Shown here: positions 31,905 to 44,260 of the stretch, in pieces | Layout of the letters: each line of letters begins with the position of its first letter | Numbering within the stretch: the first letter of the stretch is position 1 | Assembly (NCBI RefSeq): GCF_022682495.2 | Contig: NC_071388.1 | Span: forward strand, 178,961,622 to 179,025,621 | Direction of reading: 5' to 3' | Origin: Desmodus rotundus | Lineage: Eukaryota > Chordata > Mammalia > Chiroptera > Phyllostomidae | DNA: 64,000 nt | Notes under the pieces: generated by a model | What the model saw: the letters and a program-made list of their open reading frames with translations, nothing else | The model's database searches: none | What the model was told of the DNA's origin: nothing | Program-made: the position numbers and the translations under genes

Positions 31905-32845
31905 AGACAAGAAAATGTGCCCATGCGCTGAATTGACCGTGGTGTGGGGAAAGAAGCAGGTTCCTACATCGTCAGTGGAGAATGCATTGGTTGAAACCTG
32001 TCTGAAGGGCAATTTTGCAGTATCTGTCAGAACTAAAAACTGTAGCTCCATGAGGGTCTGTAGCTGCAGTAGGAGCTCAGGAATTTGTTGAAAGAATGGT
32101 CATTTTGAGGACTGGATCACCAAGTGTCTAATCCCCGTTTCTGCCCTCCTTTCCCCCTCCATGCCCTTTACCCCATATTTAAGGTCTCTCCTCTCTTCAG
32201 ATGTTAGATAACACATACCCTGTAAAGCCAGATTCCTCAAACTGGCATGTCCCAGTTTCTGGGGCAACACCTCAGGATTAGCCTGATGCATTTTCCTGGA
32301 ATATCAATTTTATTTCAAGAATTGGGAGAAAAAGCATTTTTCTACCCCCAAAGTAGGGACCTATTAAAAATTTGAGGGTCTTTGAGATACCTTCTAGGTC
32401 CCTGGGGTACCAGCTAAGTATGTTTGACATTAGGGCACTTTGATGGCAAGATCTGAGAGGGACTGTTTGAAAGTTTTAGCTCCTGGGTGGATATTTGCAT
32501 TTTAATAGAGAATTCTTCAATCTATTATGAAGCAGCTATTAAGGAATTATGCTTGTTGGGTGTAGCTTGAGGCAGTAGGTACTTGAGTAATAAAGTCTTC
32601 TTGAATTGCACATTTGTATATTCTCTTTAGTTTGCAAAATGCTGTCACATTCGTTATTTTATCTAATTGGATTGTTAGATCAGCCAAGTTGAGTACAAAC
32701 ATGGAAGCTGCCTGCAACCACAAATAACCACAAGGCATGCAAAGAATCAAACATTTCAAACAGTATTACATTTCAAAATAACTGAAATGTTAAGTTCCCC
32801 AACTTAACTTCCAAACCAGACTCTTAAATCCCCAGTTCCCTTCCC
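31905..32845. other. No feature established
   Basis: No repeat hallmark or credible exon; short open frames only. Confidence 0.5.
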
Positions 32846-32849
32846 TACA

Positions 32850-33245
32850 GGGGAATTTCTTGGATATTTTTCCAGAAGTATTTTAAAGCATGCTTCAGTT
32901 CCCATTTTAGGGTATGATCTCCTTATGTTCTTCTTTTCATATAATGTGGAGTATACCATACTATTCTGCTTTTTTTTTTAAAGTAGTATTTTACATTGGA
33001 GTGTAATGTTCTATTATGTGAGGTATGCAACATTTTAAAAATATTTCCAATGGATGGACATTGGGGTTTTCTTCAGTATTTTGTTGTAATGATAGATGCT
33101 CTCAGAAACATCCTTTACATGATAAGCATTTTTTTCTTTGCCCATTTGAATAGACAATAAATAATACCTAGAGGAATTACTATGTCAAAGACTAAATGTT
33201 TTTAGTTCTGTTAAATACCATACAATTGCTCTTCCAAGAGATTTT
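32850..33245 (-). repeat. L1M fragment
   Basis: 'ccaatggatggacattgggg', 'ttttcttcagtattttgttg', 'ctttgcccatttgaatagac' and 'gaggaattactatgtcaaag' are diverged antisense L1M phrases (compare 16060-16130 in the full-length L1). Confidence 0.55.
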
Positions 33246-33719
33246 AACTGCTCTGTGTACTGATGGTGGAGGAGAGTGACTTTTTTCCTACACGATGGTC
33301 AGTTCAGCACATGGCTAATTTTTAAAGTTTGTTAATAAGATAGTGAGAAAAATGTTTATTTTTTACCTGCAGTTATTCAGTTGACTGAGATTGAGCATTT
33401 TTATTTCAAGTATTTCAATGTTATTTGCAATGAAAAAATTTAACTTTTATTCTTTACACTGTTATACTTGCCCCTATTTTTTGTCCCTTTGACAATCTCT
33501 ACCCAGCCCTACTTGCAAATAATTTCTGGTAAACTCTGGTTATCTTTCTCTCCCAATTTTCTATTGAGTTGTTAGTCTTTTTCTTTTCTTTTTTTTTAAT
33601 TTGAAAGGACACATCATATTAAGGATAGGAAATTAACCAAGTAATTGTTTATGGTGTTTATGAGCAACCATCTACTCTAAAATTAGGTGAAAGTGTGCTT
33701 CCTTTGAAAATTAAAGGTT

Positions 33720-33910
33720 TCTGATATAGTGTAATGTTGTGGAGAGAGGGAAAGAAATTTGGAGGAAAAGGTCAGGACGTTGAGTCATGGATTTGGTGCT
33801 TTCTAGCCTTATGATCTTGGACAATTACTTAATGTCAGGGAGTCTCAGTTTCCTCAGTGATAGAGTGGAAATGATATAGTACTTCCCCATAGATTCATGG
33901 AAATTTAGTA
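33720..33910 (+). repeat. MIR
   Basis: 'ctagccttatgatcttggac', 'aattacttaatgtcagggag', 'tctcagtttcctcagtgata' and the following 'gagtggaaatgatatagtac' match the MIR core and 3' half. Confidence 0.75.
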
Positions 33911-33914
33911 TGTC

Positions 33915-34870
33915 GGGGGAGGAACAAACTTTTCTCTACCCTCAAGGTTTTCTTCTGGCTTGACTTGAGACAGATTAGCAAGGGAAAATGATTGAGTTTA
34001 ATGCAGGCGTGGGAATGGAAACCCCACATACATGGAAGAGTCAGAGACCCCACATACAGGGGAGTTCAGAGACAGAGAGGGAGCACGGGTATGTAAGACA
34101 TCTGGAGCTAGGGATGAGGCAAGGAGCCTTGGGGGCTTCAAAAGGTCACTGTAGGAGGGTAAGAAGAGTAGAATTTTAGTGAAGAGAAGTTTGCCCTGCC
34201 AAATAAGTGGGTAGAAAAAGTTATTGCTAATAATCTTTTAGGTGCAAGGCCTCTAATTCAAATTCTTCAGGCAGTTAAGTGTAGGGGGAAGCAGTTCCTC
34301 CTGACCCTGCAGCTAAAGTTGCCTTTAGTTCAAAACAATCTGCATACCAGAGAGGCACATCTTGGGGTGACTTGTTTTGGACCCCCACAGTTACATCACA
34401 CATGTGAAAGTGCTTTATAAACAGCACTAAGTATGTGTTAGTTTTTATTACTGATTTCATTACCGAGCTATGTTGTACATTGGAATATCATGTTTTGGAA
34501 AATTGGAATTTCTGCCTTCAGTTACTTTTTGGAAGACAAAACTAATTATCATGATTTCTTAGATGTTTTTCTGCCTTTAGCTCATTTTATGATTCTCGCT
34601 GATTCAGTAGTTAAGAAAAATAATTTTTTTTTTATAATTCCGTGACTAGAAAAAAAGGTATGTTTTAATAGTGCAAATGAGTAATAAAAGATGATACTAA
34701 TACTGAAAAGTGAAATAGTTATGTTAAAAGGGTAGAGTTTTATCTTCTTTTAAAAAAATTTTATTGAGAAAAATCTGCTAAAATGAAGTTCTTTTATTTG
34801 CAGCTTTCATAGACTGTAAAAATAAGATGTTTTCAGGTTGTATATGTGTGGGAGAGAATGTGTAGAGTTA
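33915..34870. other. No feature established
   Basis: A G-rich patch (34000-34180) with an open 63-codon frame contains two copies of a 'ccccacataca' phrase (about 34022 and 34050). No protein family is recognisable. Confidence 0.45.
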
Positions 34871-34874
34871 AAGC

Positions 34875-35010
34875 TTTCAAAATATTTGATCTGGAAAGAA
34901 CCCAGACATCATCTAGCCAGATGCCCGTATTTTAGAGATGAGGAAGTCAGAAATTCCGAGAAGCAAACTGACTAACTTGAGTCATTTGGCCACTGCAGAA
35001 CAAAAGGGAA
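34875..35010 (-). repeat. MIR/MIR3-like fragment
   Basis: 'ctggaaagaacccagacatc', 'atctagccagatgcccgtat' and 'tttagagatgaggaagtcag' fit the antisense MIR3-type consensus. Confidence 0.5.
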
Positions 35011-36410
35011 GAACTCATTCTGTTTCTTCTTCTCCAGCTGAGAGCCCCTTTCACCGTCCTGTGCTATTTTGGATGAATAGGTTGCATGTCTACATGCTTG
35101 GTGTTTATGACAATAGCTATACTTCTTCTAAACTTGTCAAATGAGCACATATGTTTCCTGAACCCAGGGGCTAATAAGTTGTAGTAAAACTGCTCTTTTG
35201 CAGAGGTTGTTCTGAGCTAGGTTAAAAAATGGCTTTAAAATTCTTATAGTTTAGCTTATACTGCATTCTCATATTTCTAGCAAGCCTTTTAAAGTTGTTT
35301 TTTCTCTCTTTACTTTCTGCTTTCACATAGCAAGAATAATTCATTTTAGGAGAACCCAGGTAGGAAATGTGTTCAAGTTATTAAGCTATGACATACATAT
35401 TTTTTTGTTGATATCATTCAAGTGGAATATATATTTAAAGCATTCAAATATGATCCAAACTATAATAAAATCCTATCAGTGGCTAATAAAATTATTTCAA
35501 TTTTTCTCCTTGTAAGTCTTAGTTTTGCTTTTGTTTTAGGTTGAATGTTAAAATTAGTGAAAAATACCAGATTACTTGGCACATTCTTCCTGTTGTAGGT
35601 GTGATTTAAATTTGTTTTATTTTTCTTCAAAACATCTTGATGTTATGTAAAATATTAATTGAAATAAATTTTGCTTGTAGGTTTTTCTTCTAATACAAGG
35701 AAAACAGCTGGAGACCTCCCTCCCACCTCCTCATTCACCCTTCTAAGAGCAAAAGCAACGCCTCAATTTGGTGATAGGATCAGAAAGTCATTGCCATTAG
35801 CTAGCACATCCAGTTTCGGTATCATGGTAAATAGAGTAAAACACAGTGTTTAACAAATTCATCTTGGGCAGCAAACATTCTGAAAAGTGAGAGAAGAGCC
35901 AACAGGGGAAGTACGATGAGGTTGAAAGCTGATTTCCCCAACAGAGAGAATTGAGAACAGATAGTTTCTTCATGCTGAGAATAATCGATATTTTCAACAT
36001 TGTTTCCACTGGAATCCATGGTTTTTATTAGAAAAGTGTTATGTAACAAGATATTATAGGATATTTAAATATTTTTCTAAATCTCAGACAATAGGAGGAA
36101 CACTGGTGAGAGCCAGTTGCTAAGGACGACCCATTTCCTACTTTCTCCTTCTTGGCAACATCGCCAACCTTTGAGTCATTGCCAACCTTAGAAAATCTCT
36201 GTCCTTGGAAGCTGAATAAGTGAAGCCGTCATTTACTATAACAACATTAATCCCATAAGCATTTAAAGTGGGAATAGGTTTAAATGTAAAAAAGCTATAC
36301 ATGCTTATTGTAAAAATTCTAATTGTAAAAATTTTATAAAATAATTGCAAAAAATTGTCAAAAATTTCTGTGGTAAATATAATAGCTATAAAGAAGAGAA
36401 TAGTAAATTA
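35010..36410. other. Unique AT-rich sequence
   Basis: No gene or repeat supported. Minus-strand frames at 35797-36049 and 36138-36350 lack recognisable motifs. Confidence 0.5.
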
Positions 36411-36411
36411 T

Positions 36412-36502
36412 ATGATTGTCTAAACATTATACTGTATACCTGAAACTAATGCAAAATAATATTAAATGTAATGGTAATTGAAAAATAAAATAAAAAAGAA
36501 TG
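36412..36502 (+). repeat. L1 3'-terminal fragment
   Basis: 'cattatactgtatacctgaa', 'actaatgcaaaataatatta' and 'aatggtaattgaaaaataaa' match the very end of laurasiatherian L1s. About 90 bp. Confidence 0.75.
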
Positions 36503-36588
36503 ATGTTATTTCTAATCCCACCACTCAGAAATAACCACGATTAACCGTTTGGTGTATAGTCTTTAAGAGCATTTTGTACTTATGTTTG

Positions 36589-36748
36589 CAGTTTTCTTTC
36601 TTCCTCTTTCTTTCTTCCTTCCTTCCTCCCTCCCCCCCTTCCTCTCTCTCCCCCCTTCCTCTGTTCGTTCGTTCTTTCTTTCTCTCTCTCTCTCTCAATC
36701 TCTCTCTCTTAACCTCTCTTCCCGCACCCCCCTCTCTCTTTCTTTCTG
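36589..36748. repeat. Pyrimidine-rich microsatellite cluster
   Basis: About 160 bases of nearly pure C and T, mixing TTCC, CCCT, GTTC and CT units. The overlapping 78- and 67-codon Ser/Leu/Pro-rich frames are translation of this tract. Confidence 0.9.
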
Positions 36749-36749
36749 C

Positions 36750-36925
36750 TATATACGTCCTGGGTATCCTTCAATCAGTAAATAATCAACAATGTCATCA
36801 TTTCCAATGAATGCATAACATTACACTGGATGATTATACTGTAATTAATTGAGGTGGATTCCAAATGATGGGGTTTAAGGTTGTTTCAATTTCTTTTTTC
36901 CTGGTATAAATAATACTGCAGTAGA
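36750..36925 (-). repeat. L1M fragment
   Basis: 'gatggggtttaaggttgttt' and 'gtataaataatactgcag' are antisense L1M phrases. The microsatellite cluster at 36589 may have expanded within this fragment. Confidence 0.4.
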
Positions 36926-36969
36926 TCAGCTAATATTGAATACTTACTTTGTCAGACAATATCAGGCTG

Positions 36970-37036
36970 ATATTCTGCTTTTCTAACAAGTTCCCAGGTG
37001 ATGTTGGTGGCCTGATATGTGGACTACACTAGCACA
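36970..37036 (+). mobile_element. MER5 3' end fragment
   Basis: 'tttctaacaagttcccaggt' and 'gatgttggtggcctgatatg' match the MER5A 3' half. Confidence 0.65.
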
Positions 37037-37039
37037 GAA

Positions 37040-37775
37040 GATGTGTTAGTAGAAGGTTTTGATTAAGGAGGACTTCCATTTTATTCTTTACATGTAAATG
37101 TGCTCTATAATCTTAGGACTTCAATGAGATCTCTTTGCAGTCTGTTATGGTAGTACCTCCATCAAAGTTGTATTTTAATTGACTCCTTTCTCTGTGAAGT
37201 AATATCCTATTTTACTCATAATTCCCTAGGGGAAAGCTCTACTACAGGGTCAACCAATATATATATATGTAATGCAGAGCTGATTTTTGAGTTAAATCTT
37301 AAAATTTTTCAAAGAACTGGGAAATGCTATTGAGCTTTTACAAAATAAGACGCTTGAAGTTGGTTAACTGTATTGAGTCACAAAACCACCATTACTTATT
37401 TCTTGGCATAGTTATTCCTCAATCAAACACAACCAACAGAAGAATTAAGAAGTAGGAGTTGAAGTATAACTTTAGAGTACCTCTTTTGTTTGCCTTGACT
37501 ACACTTAGCTTGTCTTTCATTGGATTTGAACCCTTTGTGCTGTACAGATTTTGTGTGGCATAAATTATCTGTAGGGAAGAAAAATGAAAACATCTTTTAA
37601 GTAGTCTCTTTTTTATTGTTCTTCAGTGACTTCAGTGCTATATTATGGTTGCCGTAGGATTTGCAGGTGGGAGAGGTGACAACTAAATATATACACTGAG
37701 CATACAACTTTTACATTTATGTTGCACTTCAGGGTTTATTTAGAGGCAGGTCCTTCATTTGACTTGTAATAATCA
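37040..37775. other. No feature seen
   Basis: AT-rich unique sequence with a short TA run near 37255-37267. Confidence 0.5.
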
Positions 37776-37779
37776 CGTG

Positions 37780-37902
37780 AGGCAGGCAGGGCAGGGCAGG
37801 CATCGTTATCCCCGTTTTAGAAATGTGGGAAGACTAAGGCTCTGAGAGGCGAATTGATTTGCCTAAGGTCAACAGCAAGTCATTGTCAGCGCTGCTTTAG
37901 AG
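37780..37902 (-). repeat. MIR fragment
   Basis: Antisense MIR: 'atcgttatccccgttttaga', 'actaaggctctgagaggcga' and 'gatttgcctaaggtcaacag'. Confidence 0.8.
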
Positions 37903-37936
37903 CTCAGTGTATTATTCACCTGAGCATGCAAAACTC

Positions 37937-38011
37937 GTGAGGCAGTGCAGGGCAGGGGAGAGCAACAGGGGAAAATTGGGACAACTGTAACAGAACAACA
38001 ATAAAAAAAGA
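37937..38011 (+). mobile_element. Short 5'-truncated bat L1
   Basis: 75 bp of L1 3' end: 'gcagggcaggggagagcaac', 'gggacaactgtaacagaaca' and 'caataaaaaaagaaa'. A 7-bp direct repeat 'aaaactc' (37930-37936, 38012-38018) may be the target duplication. Confidence 0.7.
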
Positions 38012-38119
38012 AAAACTCAAACTCAAAGTAGGTTAGGTGCTTAAGTGCTTTAGGTTATTAAGTTTTAAGTGGGTGCTTAACACTGACATGGTATTCATTA
38101 GGGAAATAATTTTAAGCAA

Positions 38120-38530
38120 CAAAAAGCTTGACTTAAAGTGGTTTAAACAAATAGAGGTTCGGTGTTTTTATACAACTAGACACCTGGAGATAGGAAGTTG
38201 GTGTTGGTTCTGCTCTTCAGTGACTAGGCTCCTTCTATTTACCTGCCATTCTTGGGCGAGTGACTTTCATCCTCCTGTTTGTCTCTTCATAAGGGCAAGA
38301 TGGCTGCCCCAGCTTTGGGCAGACAGGGCACGCATGGAGGGTATGTTCAGCAAGGGGGACACTAGCTTCACTTGTCCCTCTTATCAGGAAAACAAAAAGC
38401 TGCCCAGAAATTCTGTCAGTCGATTTCTGTTTAAGTTGTCTTGGATAGAGAGTTGGTACATGTCCCTGAGGCCCCTCTTCTGTACCCCTGCCCACACCTT
38501 ACAACAGACAGGGAAAGTCAATATTTAGCT
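38120..38530. repeat. Medium-reiteration repeat, same family as 30690-31165
   Basis: 'tagaggttcggtgtttttat', 'cacctggagataggaagttg', 'gcaagatggctgccccagct' and 'agaaattctgtcagtcga' give the same overall order of phrases as the copy at 30690. The 163-codon frame across it (38037-38528) carries no protein signature. Confidence 0.45.
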
Positions 38531-38534
38531 TTGT

Positions 38535-39130
38535 CAACCTTAACAGCAGAGGTAGGCAAGGGAGAAAGGTGGTTGCCAATGGGTGCTGAGTGAGCCAGCC
38601 TACAGCGCCTGTCCCATCCTACTGTAATTCCACCGGGAGCAAACAACAGTAGATAAACAGCCAGTGAACCTGCCTCTACATTCTCTCCACTGTATGAATT
38701 TCGTGATTATTGCTTCTGAGTGCTAGGCGGCTTTTCCTCATCACCTCCTGAGAAATTCAAATTTAAATAACTCCTGTTTTGTTTGGTGTAACTACATTGT
38801 AGGGGTGGGGGGGGTGGCGGTGGTGAGAGGTCGGGTTGTTTGTTGTTTTGCTCTGTATGTGATTCTTTGCTAGCCTATCTACTTCATGAGGTTATTTGTG
38901 GGACAGTTATGTATCGACTTTATCAACTTTTGCAGCCATCTGTTTTTCTGCATGCTTGTTTGTTAGTGAAGAATAGGGATTAAAATATGTTTGCCATCTC
39001 TAAGAATGATTGTGTAGGATCAGCAGGTCTTGCATTGGGTGTTTGCCTAGAGCAGAGTATTTTTGTGAAGAAGCACAGGTCTGTTCATAAAGCTCCTTTA
39101 AGTTGTAGCAAAGTGATGACTTACAGTACT
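38535..39130. other. No gene; G-run
   Basis: Contains a G-rich stretch at about 38800-38825 (runs of four or more G). Otherwise unremarkable. Confidence 0.5.
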
Positions 39131-39134
39131 TTTC

Positions 39135-39300
39135 CTGGGTTAGTGGAGAAGGAAGAGAAGTTCTGGGGTCAGGCGGACTTGTGTTGTAATCCTGGATCAC
39201 CTCCTCAATCCCAGTGTCCTCATTTTCCAAATGGAGGTGAAATGGTGTTCACGGCAATTCTGTGAGCATTCTTGGCGTGACATACATGATTGGCAGCACC
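39135..39300 (+). repeat. MIR
   Basis: 'ttctggggtcaggcggactt', 'gtcctcattttccaaatgga' and 'ggcaattctgtgagcattc' follow the MIR consensus. Confidence 0.7.
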
Positions 39301-39304
39301 ACAG

Positions 39305-40665
39305 AGCTGGAGTTCGAGAAGGTGTTTGCTACCTTTTACTTCCCCTTTCTCTGTATAGTTCCTTGTTTCCCCTATCACTCCCTGGCTTGTTCAGCTTGGA
39401 AGCAGTTTATCTATTTTCCTTGATAAAAATGTTTCATACAGAAAAGGGAAGTAATTTAGAAATTTTGGCTCAGTAGACTTCCCTTCTGAGTAAAATACAC
39501 AGCAAGCCTGTCTAATGATAGAAAGGCAAATACCCAATTAAAATATCATTAAGTTATCACGTTGGAGAAAGGTCCTCTCTCCCCAGGATAAAGTTGCTTT
39601 CTCAAAATGTCTATTGCATCTCTCCCTACCCTTCTTTTCTCCTTCATCCCATACTCATAAGCTAGCTTGAGTCAGAGAAAATCAAAAAGTGCCATTCTAA
39701 GGTCATTTCAAAAGAGAAACACTAATTTGGTTGTGTGAATTCAAAGGATGAATATTGGTAAATTGAATATCTTTAAAATTTTTCTTTTTGTTGTATCTTT
39801 TTCATATATATGTCACCAAATTTTCGTATTTAGAAATTCATGCAGTTTGTAATGAAGTCAATGAGGACTGTTTTCTGAGACAGCTGGTTCTGTGATATTT
39901 ATAAAGCAGATTTGTAAAATATAATTCAATATTACCATCCCTTTGGTTTGCTAGTTCCACTGAGCACTTTAGAAATTTACGTTATATTTACTTTAAACAG
40001 TATATTTTTGAAAAAATTTGCCAACCAAGATGTGCTTCAGTAATAAGTTGGATCTCACCATACAAAGGCTATTTGGATTTAGCAGAAGCAAAGTTTGGAA
40101 TTTTGCAGTTTGGTGTCGTAGAATGATCATGAGAACCCAAATTAACGTGTGAAATATGGGCCTTCAGTGAGAAGGCTTGAGGGAGCATCAACACATCAGC
40201 AATGCACTGATACACGGTGGTTTGAAAGCTTGATGGTGCCACGGCCTGCTGTCCCTATTGAACTGGTCATCTTTTGGTGATACTGTCATGTATAATGAGC
40301 CCTTCTATTGGTAACTGCTGTCCTCATTCATGGATTATAGAGCACCCTTTGTTCTACCAGCAAAAACACTTTTTTGGAACTGCTAAACGAGATTAGGATT
40401 ATAAATATGAGGAACGGAAGAAATCAAACAAAAGAAAAAAAAAAAACAAAAAAAAAGGGAACCTATGACACTTTGTTGTCCTAACCTTTCACTGAACTAA
40501 ATGAGGCAGATTATAAACTGTGTACTGTTCTGTGGATGCATTTGTCTTCTGTTCACAGTCTGAATTTTAAAAGTCTTGGCAGAGATTATTTCATCTGGGG
40601 TAAAAATATATACCAAAATTAACATAGGTGTAACATATACTTTTGAAACTCAGATTAAAAAACCA
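39305..40665. other. Unique sequence
   Basis: No gene or repeat family established. An A-rich run lies at 40430-40457. Confidence 0.5.
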
Positions 40666-40669
40666 TTAT

Positions 40670-40870
40670 TGTGGGACATGTCAGATATGTGCATAGAAGT
40701 GGGATAATATAAGTAAGAAGTAGAGAATCATGTAATGAACCCTCAGGCCTACCTTTTTTCCTCTTCCATGTCCCTCTTTTCCCATTATGGATTATTTCGA
40801 AACATATCATATCATTTCATCCATACGTATTTCAATGTGTGACTCTGAAAGATAAATATCCCCGACAGCA
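40670..40870 (-). repeat. L1M fragment, weak
   Basis: 'gtgggataatataagtaaga', 'tcatgtaatgaaccctcagg' and 'ggattatttcgaaacatatc' resemble antisense L1M 3' text also seen at 28075 and 48115. Confidence 0.4.
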
Positions 40871-40874
40871 AACA

Positions 40875-41530
40875 GTTTGAAATATGGTAGAAGTGTAAAA
40901 TATGAGAACAGCAATGGACATCAGGCATGTTAAACTGCATATCCACGTGGTTTTCACACATCTATCTCTCTGCTTCCAAGCTCATTTTCTACAGACCATC
41001 ATTTTTGCTGCTTAATGTTTGGTGGGTTTTGTTTACATATAATTTAGTTAAAATGCTAAAAGCAGCTTTACATTTGCTTTCCTTTCACGGGTAGCTTTCC
41101 TCAGGTGGAAAGTTTTGTCTCTGCAGAGTAGCTGTCTTGTTTTATTTACGTGGAAATACTATCGCGAGACCAGTTGCACATGACCTCTGACCACCCCAGC
41201 AGAGCTCTTCCGTTCTTGAAACTGTCCCCTTGGAGAGCAGATGGACCGAAGGAAAAACCCCTCAATTTAAGATGTGGGATTTAAGACATGCTATTTTCAT
41301 TTGGAAAACTATATGTTGCCTTTAGTGTTATTCTGATTAATCTACCATGTATAGTTGAAGATTTTCATAAGGATACTTTGGAGACAGGACTGTGACCCCC
41401 TTTTTTTGGTTAATTCTGTTATATGTACTATCTAATTGTGTTATATTAGAGGAGTTGATTTGACATGGATGGATTTGCAGATTAATCTAAAAGGATATGT
41501 TATAATGAAGTTTAAGTTTGTAGAAGGGAG
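40875..41530. other. No feature seen
   Basis: Unremarkable sequence without repeat hallmark or credible exon. Confidence 0.5.
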
Positions 41531-41534
41531 TTAT

Positions 41535-41710
41535 AGAGGGCTTGTGGTACAGAATATGGTTTCTGGGGTCCCAAGAAACCGCCCCAAGTTTGAGTATCTG
41601 CTCTGCCAACTAATTGCTGTGTGGTCTTGGCTCAGTTTCCTTACCTGTAATATCAGGATAATAAGAGCACTTACTTCTGTATTTTTGACATGTATTAAAT
41701 GAGATAAAAA
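41535..41710 (+). repeat. MIR
   Basis: 'tctgctctgccaactaattg', 'tgtggtcttggctcagtttc', 'cttacctgtaatatcaggat' and 'gacatgtattaaatgagat' match MIR from the 5' quarter to the 3' end. Confidence 0.85.
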
Positions 41711-41714
41711 CAAA

Positions 41715-42790
41715 TAAAAACTATCATGAATTTTGGCTTAAATTCAAGAGATATTTATTTGTTGCTGAACATTTTTTATTTCTATGATTACTTGTTTAAT
41801 GACCTCAAACATAAAGATTGTTGGTTTCTGGATGTCAGGTGAATATGCACTATAAGTTTAAAAGTATTAAGAGGCACATTTGTTATTCTGAGGGTCTATT
41901 AGCTACTAAATATTTTATGTGAGAAGTTTTGTACACTTCAGACTTGCGATCCATTTAATTCTAGTACTGCATGTACAATATTGCTTCAGGAAACGTGTTG
42001 GTGGGAGCTGAAGGTGATTTGCTTTGTCATCTTAGACGTGCCCCTAGTTTACCTTACGTCCCTTAGAGATTCATTTAAGAAGCTCTTAGTCAAGTTCCCG
42101 TTTTCAGTTTGTACCATGTGTTGTAGTAAGGAGTTCAACAGGTTCACTCTCTCTATGTATAGAGCCAGGCACCTTAGCTGAAAAGGCTTTGAGGAGGTAT
42201 AGCTGAGCTGCAGTGTTTTGGCTTTTGCTCCCTTGAGGACTAGGACTTGTTAGGCTCTTTCTAGTCCACAGGGCTTGATATCCTACCCTGAACTACACGC
42301 CTTTAATTAGGTTGATTTTCAATTCTTGGCTGCCGTCCTTCGGGCTCTGAGCTTTAGCTTTGACATGGGAGAAGTTACCAAGGATGTTGACACATCAGAG
42401 GATGGGAACACACTGAAACAGGAAGCAATACTGAAATAGAAATCGGAGACACCTACCTGCTTCATGGAGTTGCCAGATTTCATTCTTAGGTCCTGTGAAC
42501 TTATAGCTCATCACTAAGTTTACTTTGTTTTATTTTTGTCAGGTTGGCATTTCACACCCCAGAGATGCGTAATGTGTCATTTGCAAAATTCGAAACATCA
42601 GATTACTCAGTCTTTTCTAGTCCATTTATAAAATACACAGTGAGGTTGATATTGGCATCACTCCGAGAACCTTCTGGCGTTGCCCTTCTTCCATCTGGGA
42701 AGTACCTGTGCTTCCCTAACTTTGTACTCTTTTCCTGTTTCAGGTTCCCGATAGAACATTTCCCGTAATAGCTATAATTTATGAAAATAA
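41715..42790. other. No feature established
   Basis: A 74-codon frame (42544-42768) follows an acceptor-like 'tttatttttgtcag' and ends near another 'cctgtttcag', but its peptide has no family resemblance and no donor fits. Confidence 0.5.
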
Positions 42791-42792
42791 GG

Positions 42793-42819
42793 TTGTGTGT
42801 GTGTGTGTGTGTGTGTGTT
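42793..42819. repeat. (GT)n microsatellite
   Basis: About 12 uninterrupted GT units. Confidence 0.95.
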
Positions 42820-42827
42820 TTCTACTT

Positions 42828-43030
42828 CTTTGACTCCAACATCTTGGGTTCAGAATTGAGCTCTGGCACTTACAAATTGGTCGTGATTACCTCTCTCAGC
42901 CTCTGTCTTCTCAGCTCTAACTTAAGGGTAGTAACAGTACCTACTCCATAAAGTTGTGGGTATTGGGTACTACACTATTGAAGTGCCTGCTGTCCCATAA
43001 GGACTCAGAAAGTGTTACTAGTTTTGTTAT
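42828..43030 (+). repeat. MIR
   Basis: 'gttcagaattgagctctggc', 'acttacaaattggtcgtgat', 'tacctctctcagcctctgtc' and 'ctactccataaagttgtggg' follow the MIR consensus. Confidence 0.8.
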
Positions 43031-43089
43031 TGTCATCAACCAAGCTGCTCTTTGACCAAAATGACATAGTGTGTTTCTCTCTCCTTTTG

Positions 43090-43610
43090 TCACATTCCCA
43101 TTTACTCTTCACTGTGGAATGAGCGTCTAGTGGACAGCTTGGGTAGTGTTTTCTAGGCCCTAGGAATGGAGTGTTGAACAAGAATCTCCACTGAAACAAA
43201 GCTTTGCTTTGACTACTTTGGTAAAATTGTATCAGCAAAAATCTCCTGTGACCTTTTTGCAAAATCTAAAGGACCCTTTGGTCCTGCTCTTATTTGATGC
43301 TTTGTAATATTTGAAACTGTTAATTATTCTCTTCTTTAAACTCTCCCTTTCCTTGAATACTCTAATACCACACTTTCTTTTGATTCTTTTCCTAACTTCC
43401 TGACTGGTTTCTCTGACCATTGACCTGTTCCTTTATCTGCCCTTTAAATTATTTCTAGGATTCCATTTCTGATTCATTTTTTTCCTCCCCATTCTTCCCC
43501 AAGATTGTAAACTGGTGTCTTTTATGTCAAACCCAGTATGTTCTTGTGCTCTTTTGGCCTGAACAGAATCTTAAAAATTCTTTTAATGAGTTGTCAACTT
43601 ATAAAACATT
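43090..43610. repeat. Ancient repeat relics, unassigned
   Basis: Starts with an L2-tail-like 'gtgttttctaggccctagga...gtgttgaacaag'; the rest ('cttgaatactctaataccac', 'cctgactggtttctctgacc') looks like a second old family. Names not assigned. Confidence 0.35.
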
Positions 43611-44104
43611 GAGCGATTTTATATAACAATGTGAATTTTACTTGCTCTTGAAAAAAAACACAAATCTCATTTTCTTTTCCGTTAGCTGCTAGTAGTAATT
43701 ACATGCTATGAGATCAACATAGTTTTCTCCAGACCCGATATTCTATAGGCATCACAGACTTAATTTGTTCAACATTGAACTCATTATATATTTTATTTTG
43801 TCTTTTTTAGTCTAGTTAATAGAATGCTATTTAATAAGGCACTCAAGCCAGAGTCTGAGGACTGAGAAGTCGATGGTAGAACCCACATTACTTAACCTGG
43901 ATGGCTTTCCCACTACACCTTGGTATATACGGCTTCTAGGGTCTTCTTACTACCTTTATCCCCTACTCCGCACCATGGGATTCGCACTGGCAGACCTCTA
44001 GCTCTCTGACATGTTTCTTATCTTAAATGTTAACTTCCATGCTTTTGCTATCACTTTAATAATTTCAAGCTCCCATTTGATTCCTTTAAGTTTCACTTAT
44101 TATT

Positions 44105-44260
44105 TCAACAGATATTAATTGAGTGTCTAATAAACAGCTCAGATACTATTTTCTGGGCACTGGAGATAGAGTGTTGAACAAAACAGAGCCTCTGCTCTCA
44201 TGGGGCTTACTTTCTAGTGGAGGAGAAAGACAGTACATAAATAAGGATAATGTTAGTAGT
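44105..44260 (-). repeat. L2-tail-type repeat
   Basis: 'attgagtgtctaataaacag', 'tctgggcactggagatagag', 'gttgaacaaaacagagcctc' and 'tcatggggcttactttctag' match the common L2-related tail sequence. Confidence 0.6.

Noticed and set aside
38037..38528. 163-codon plus-strand frame
   Set aside because: It lies across a common interspersed repeat, and the peptide has no domain or splice context.
42544..42768. Frame flanked by two acceptor-like pyrimidine tracts
   Set aside because: No donor site follows in phase and the peptide is not protein-like.
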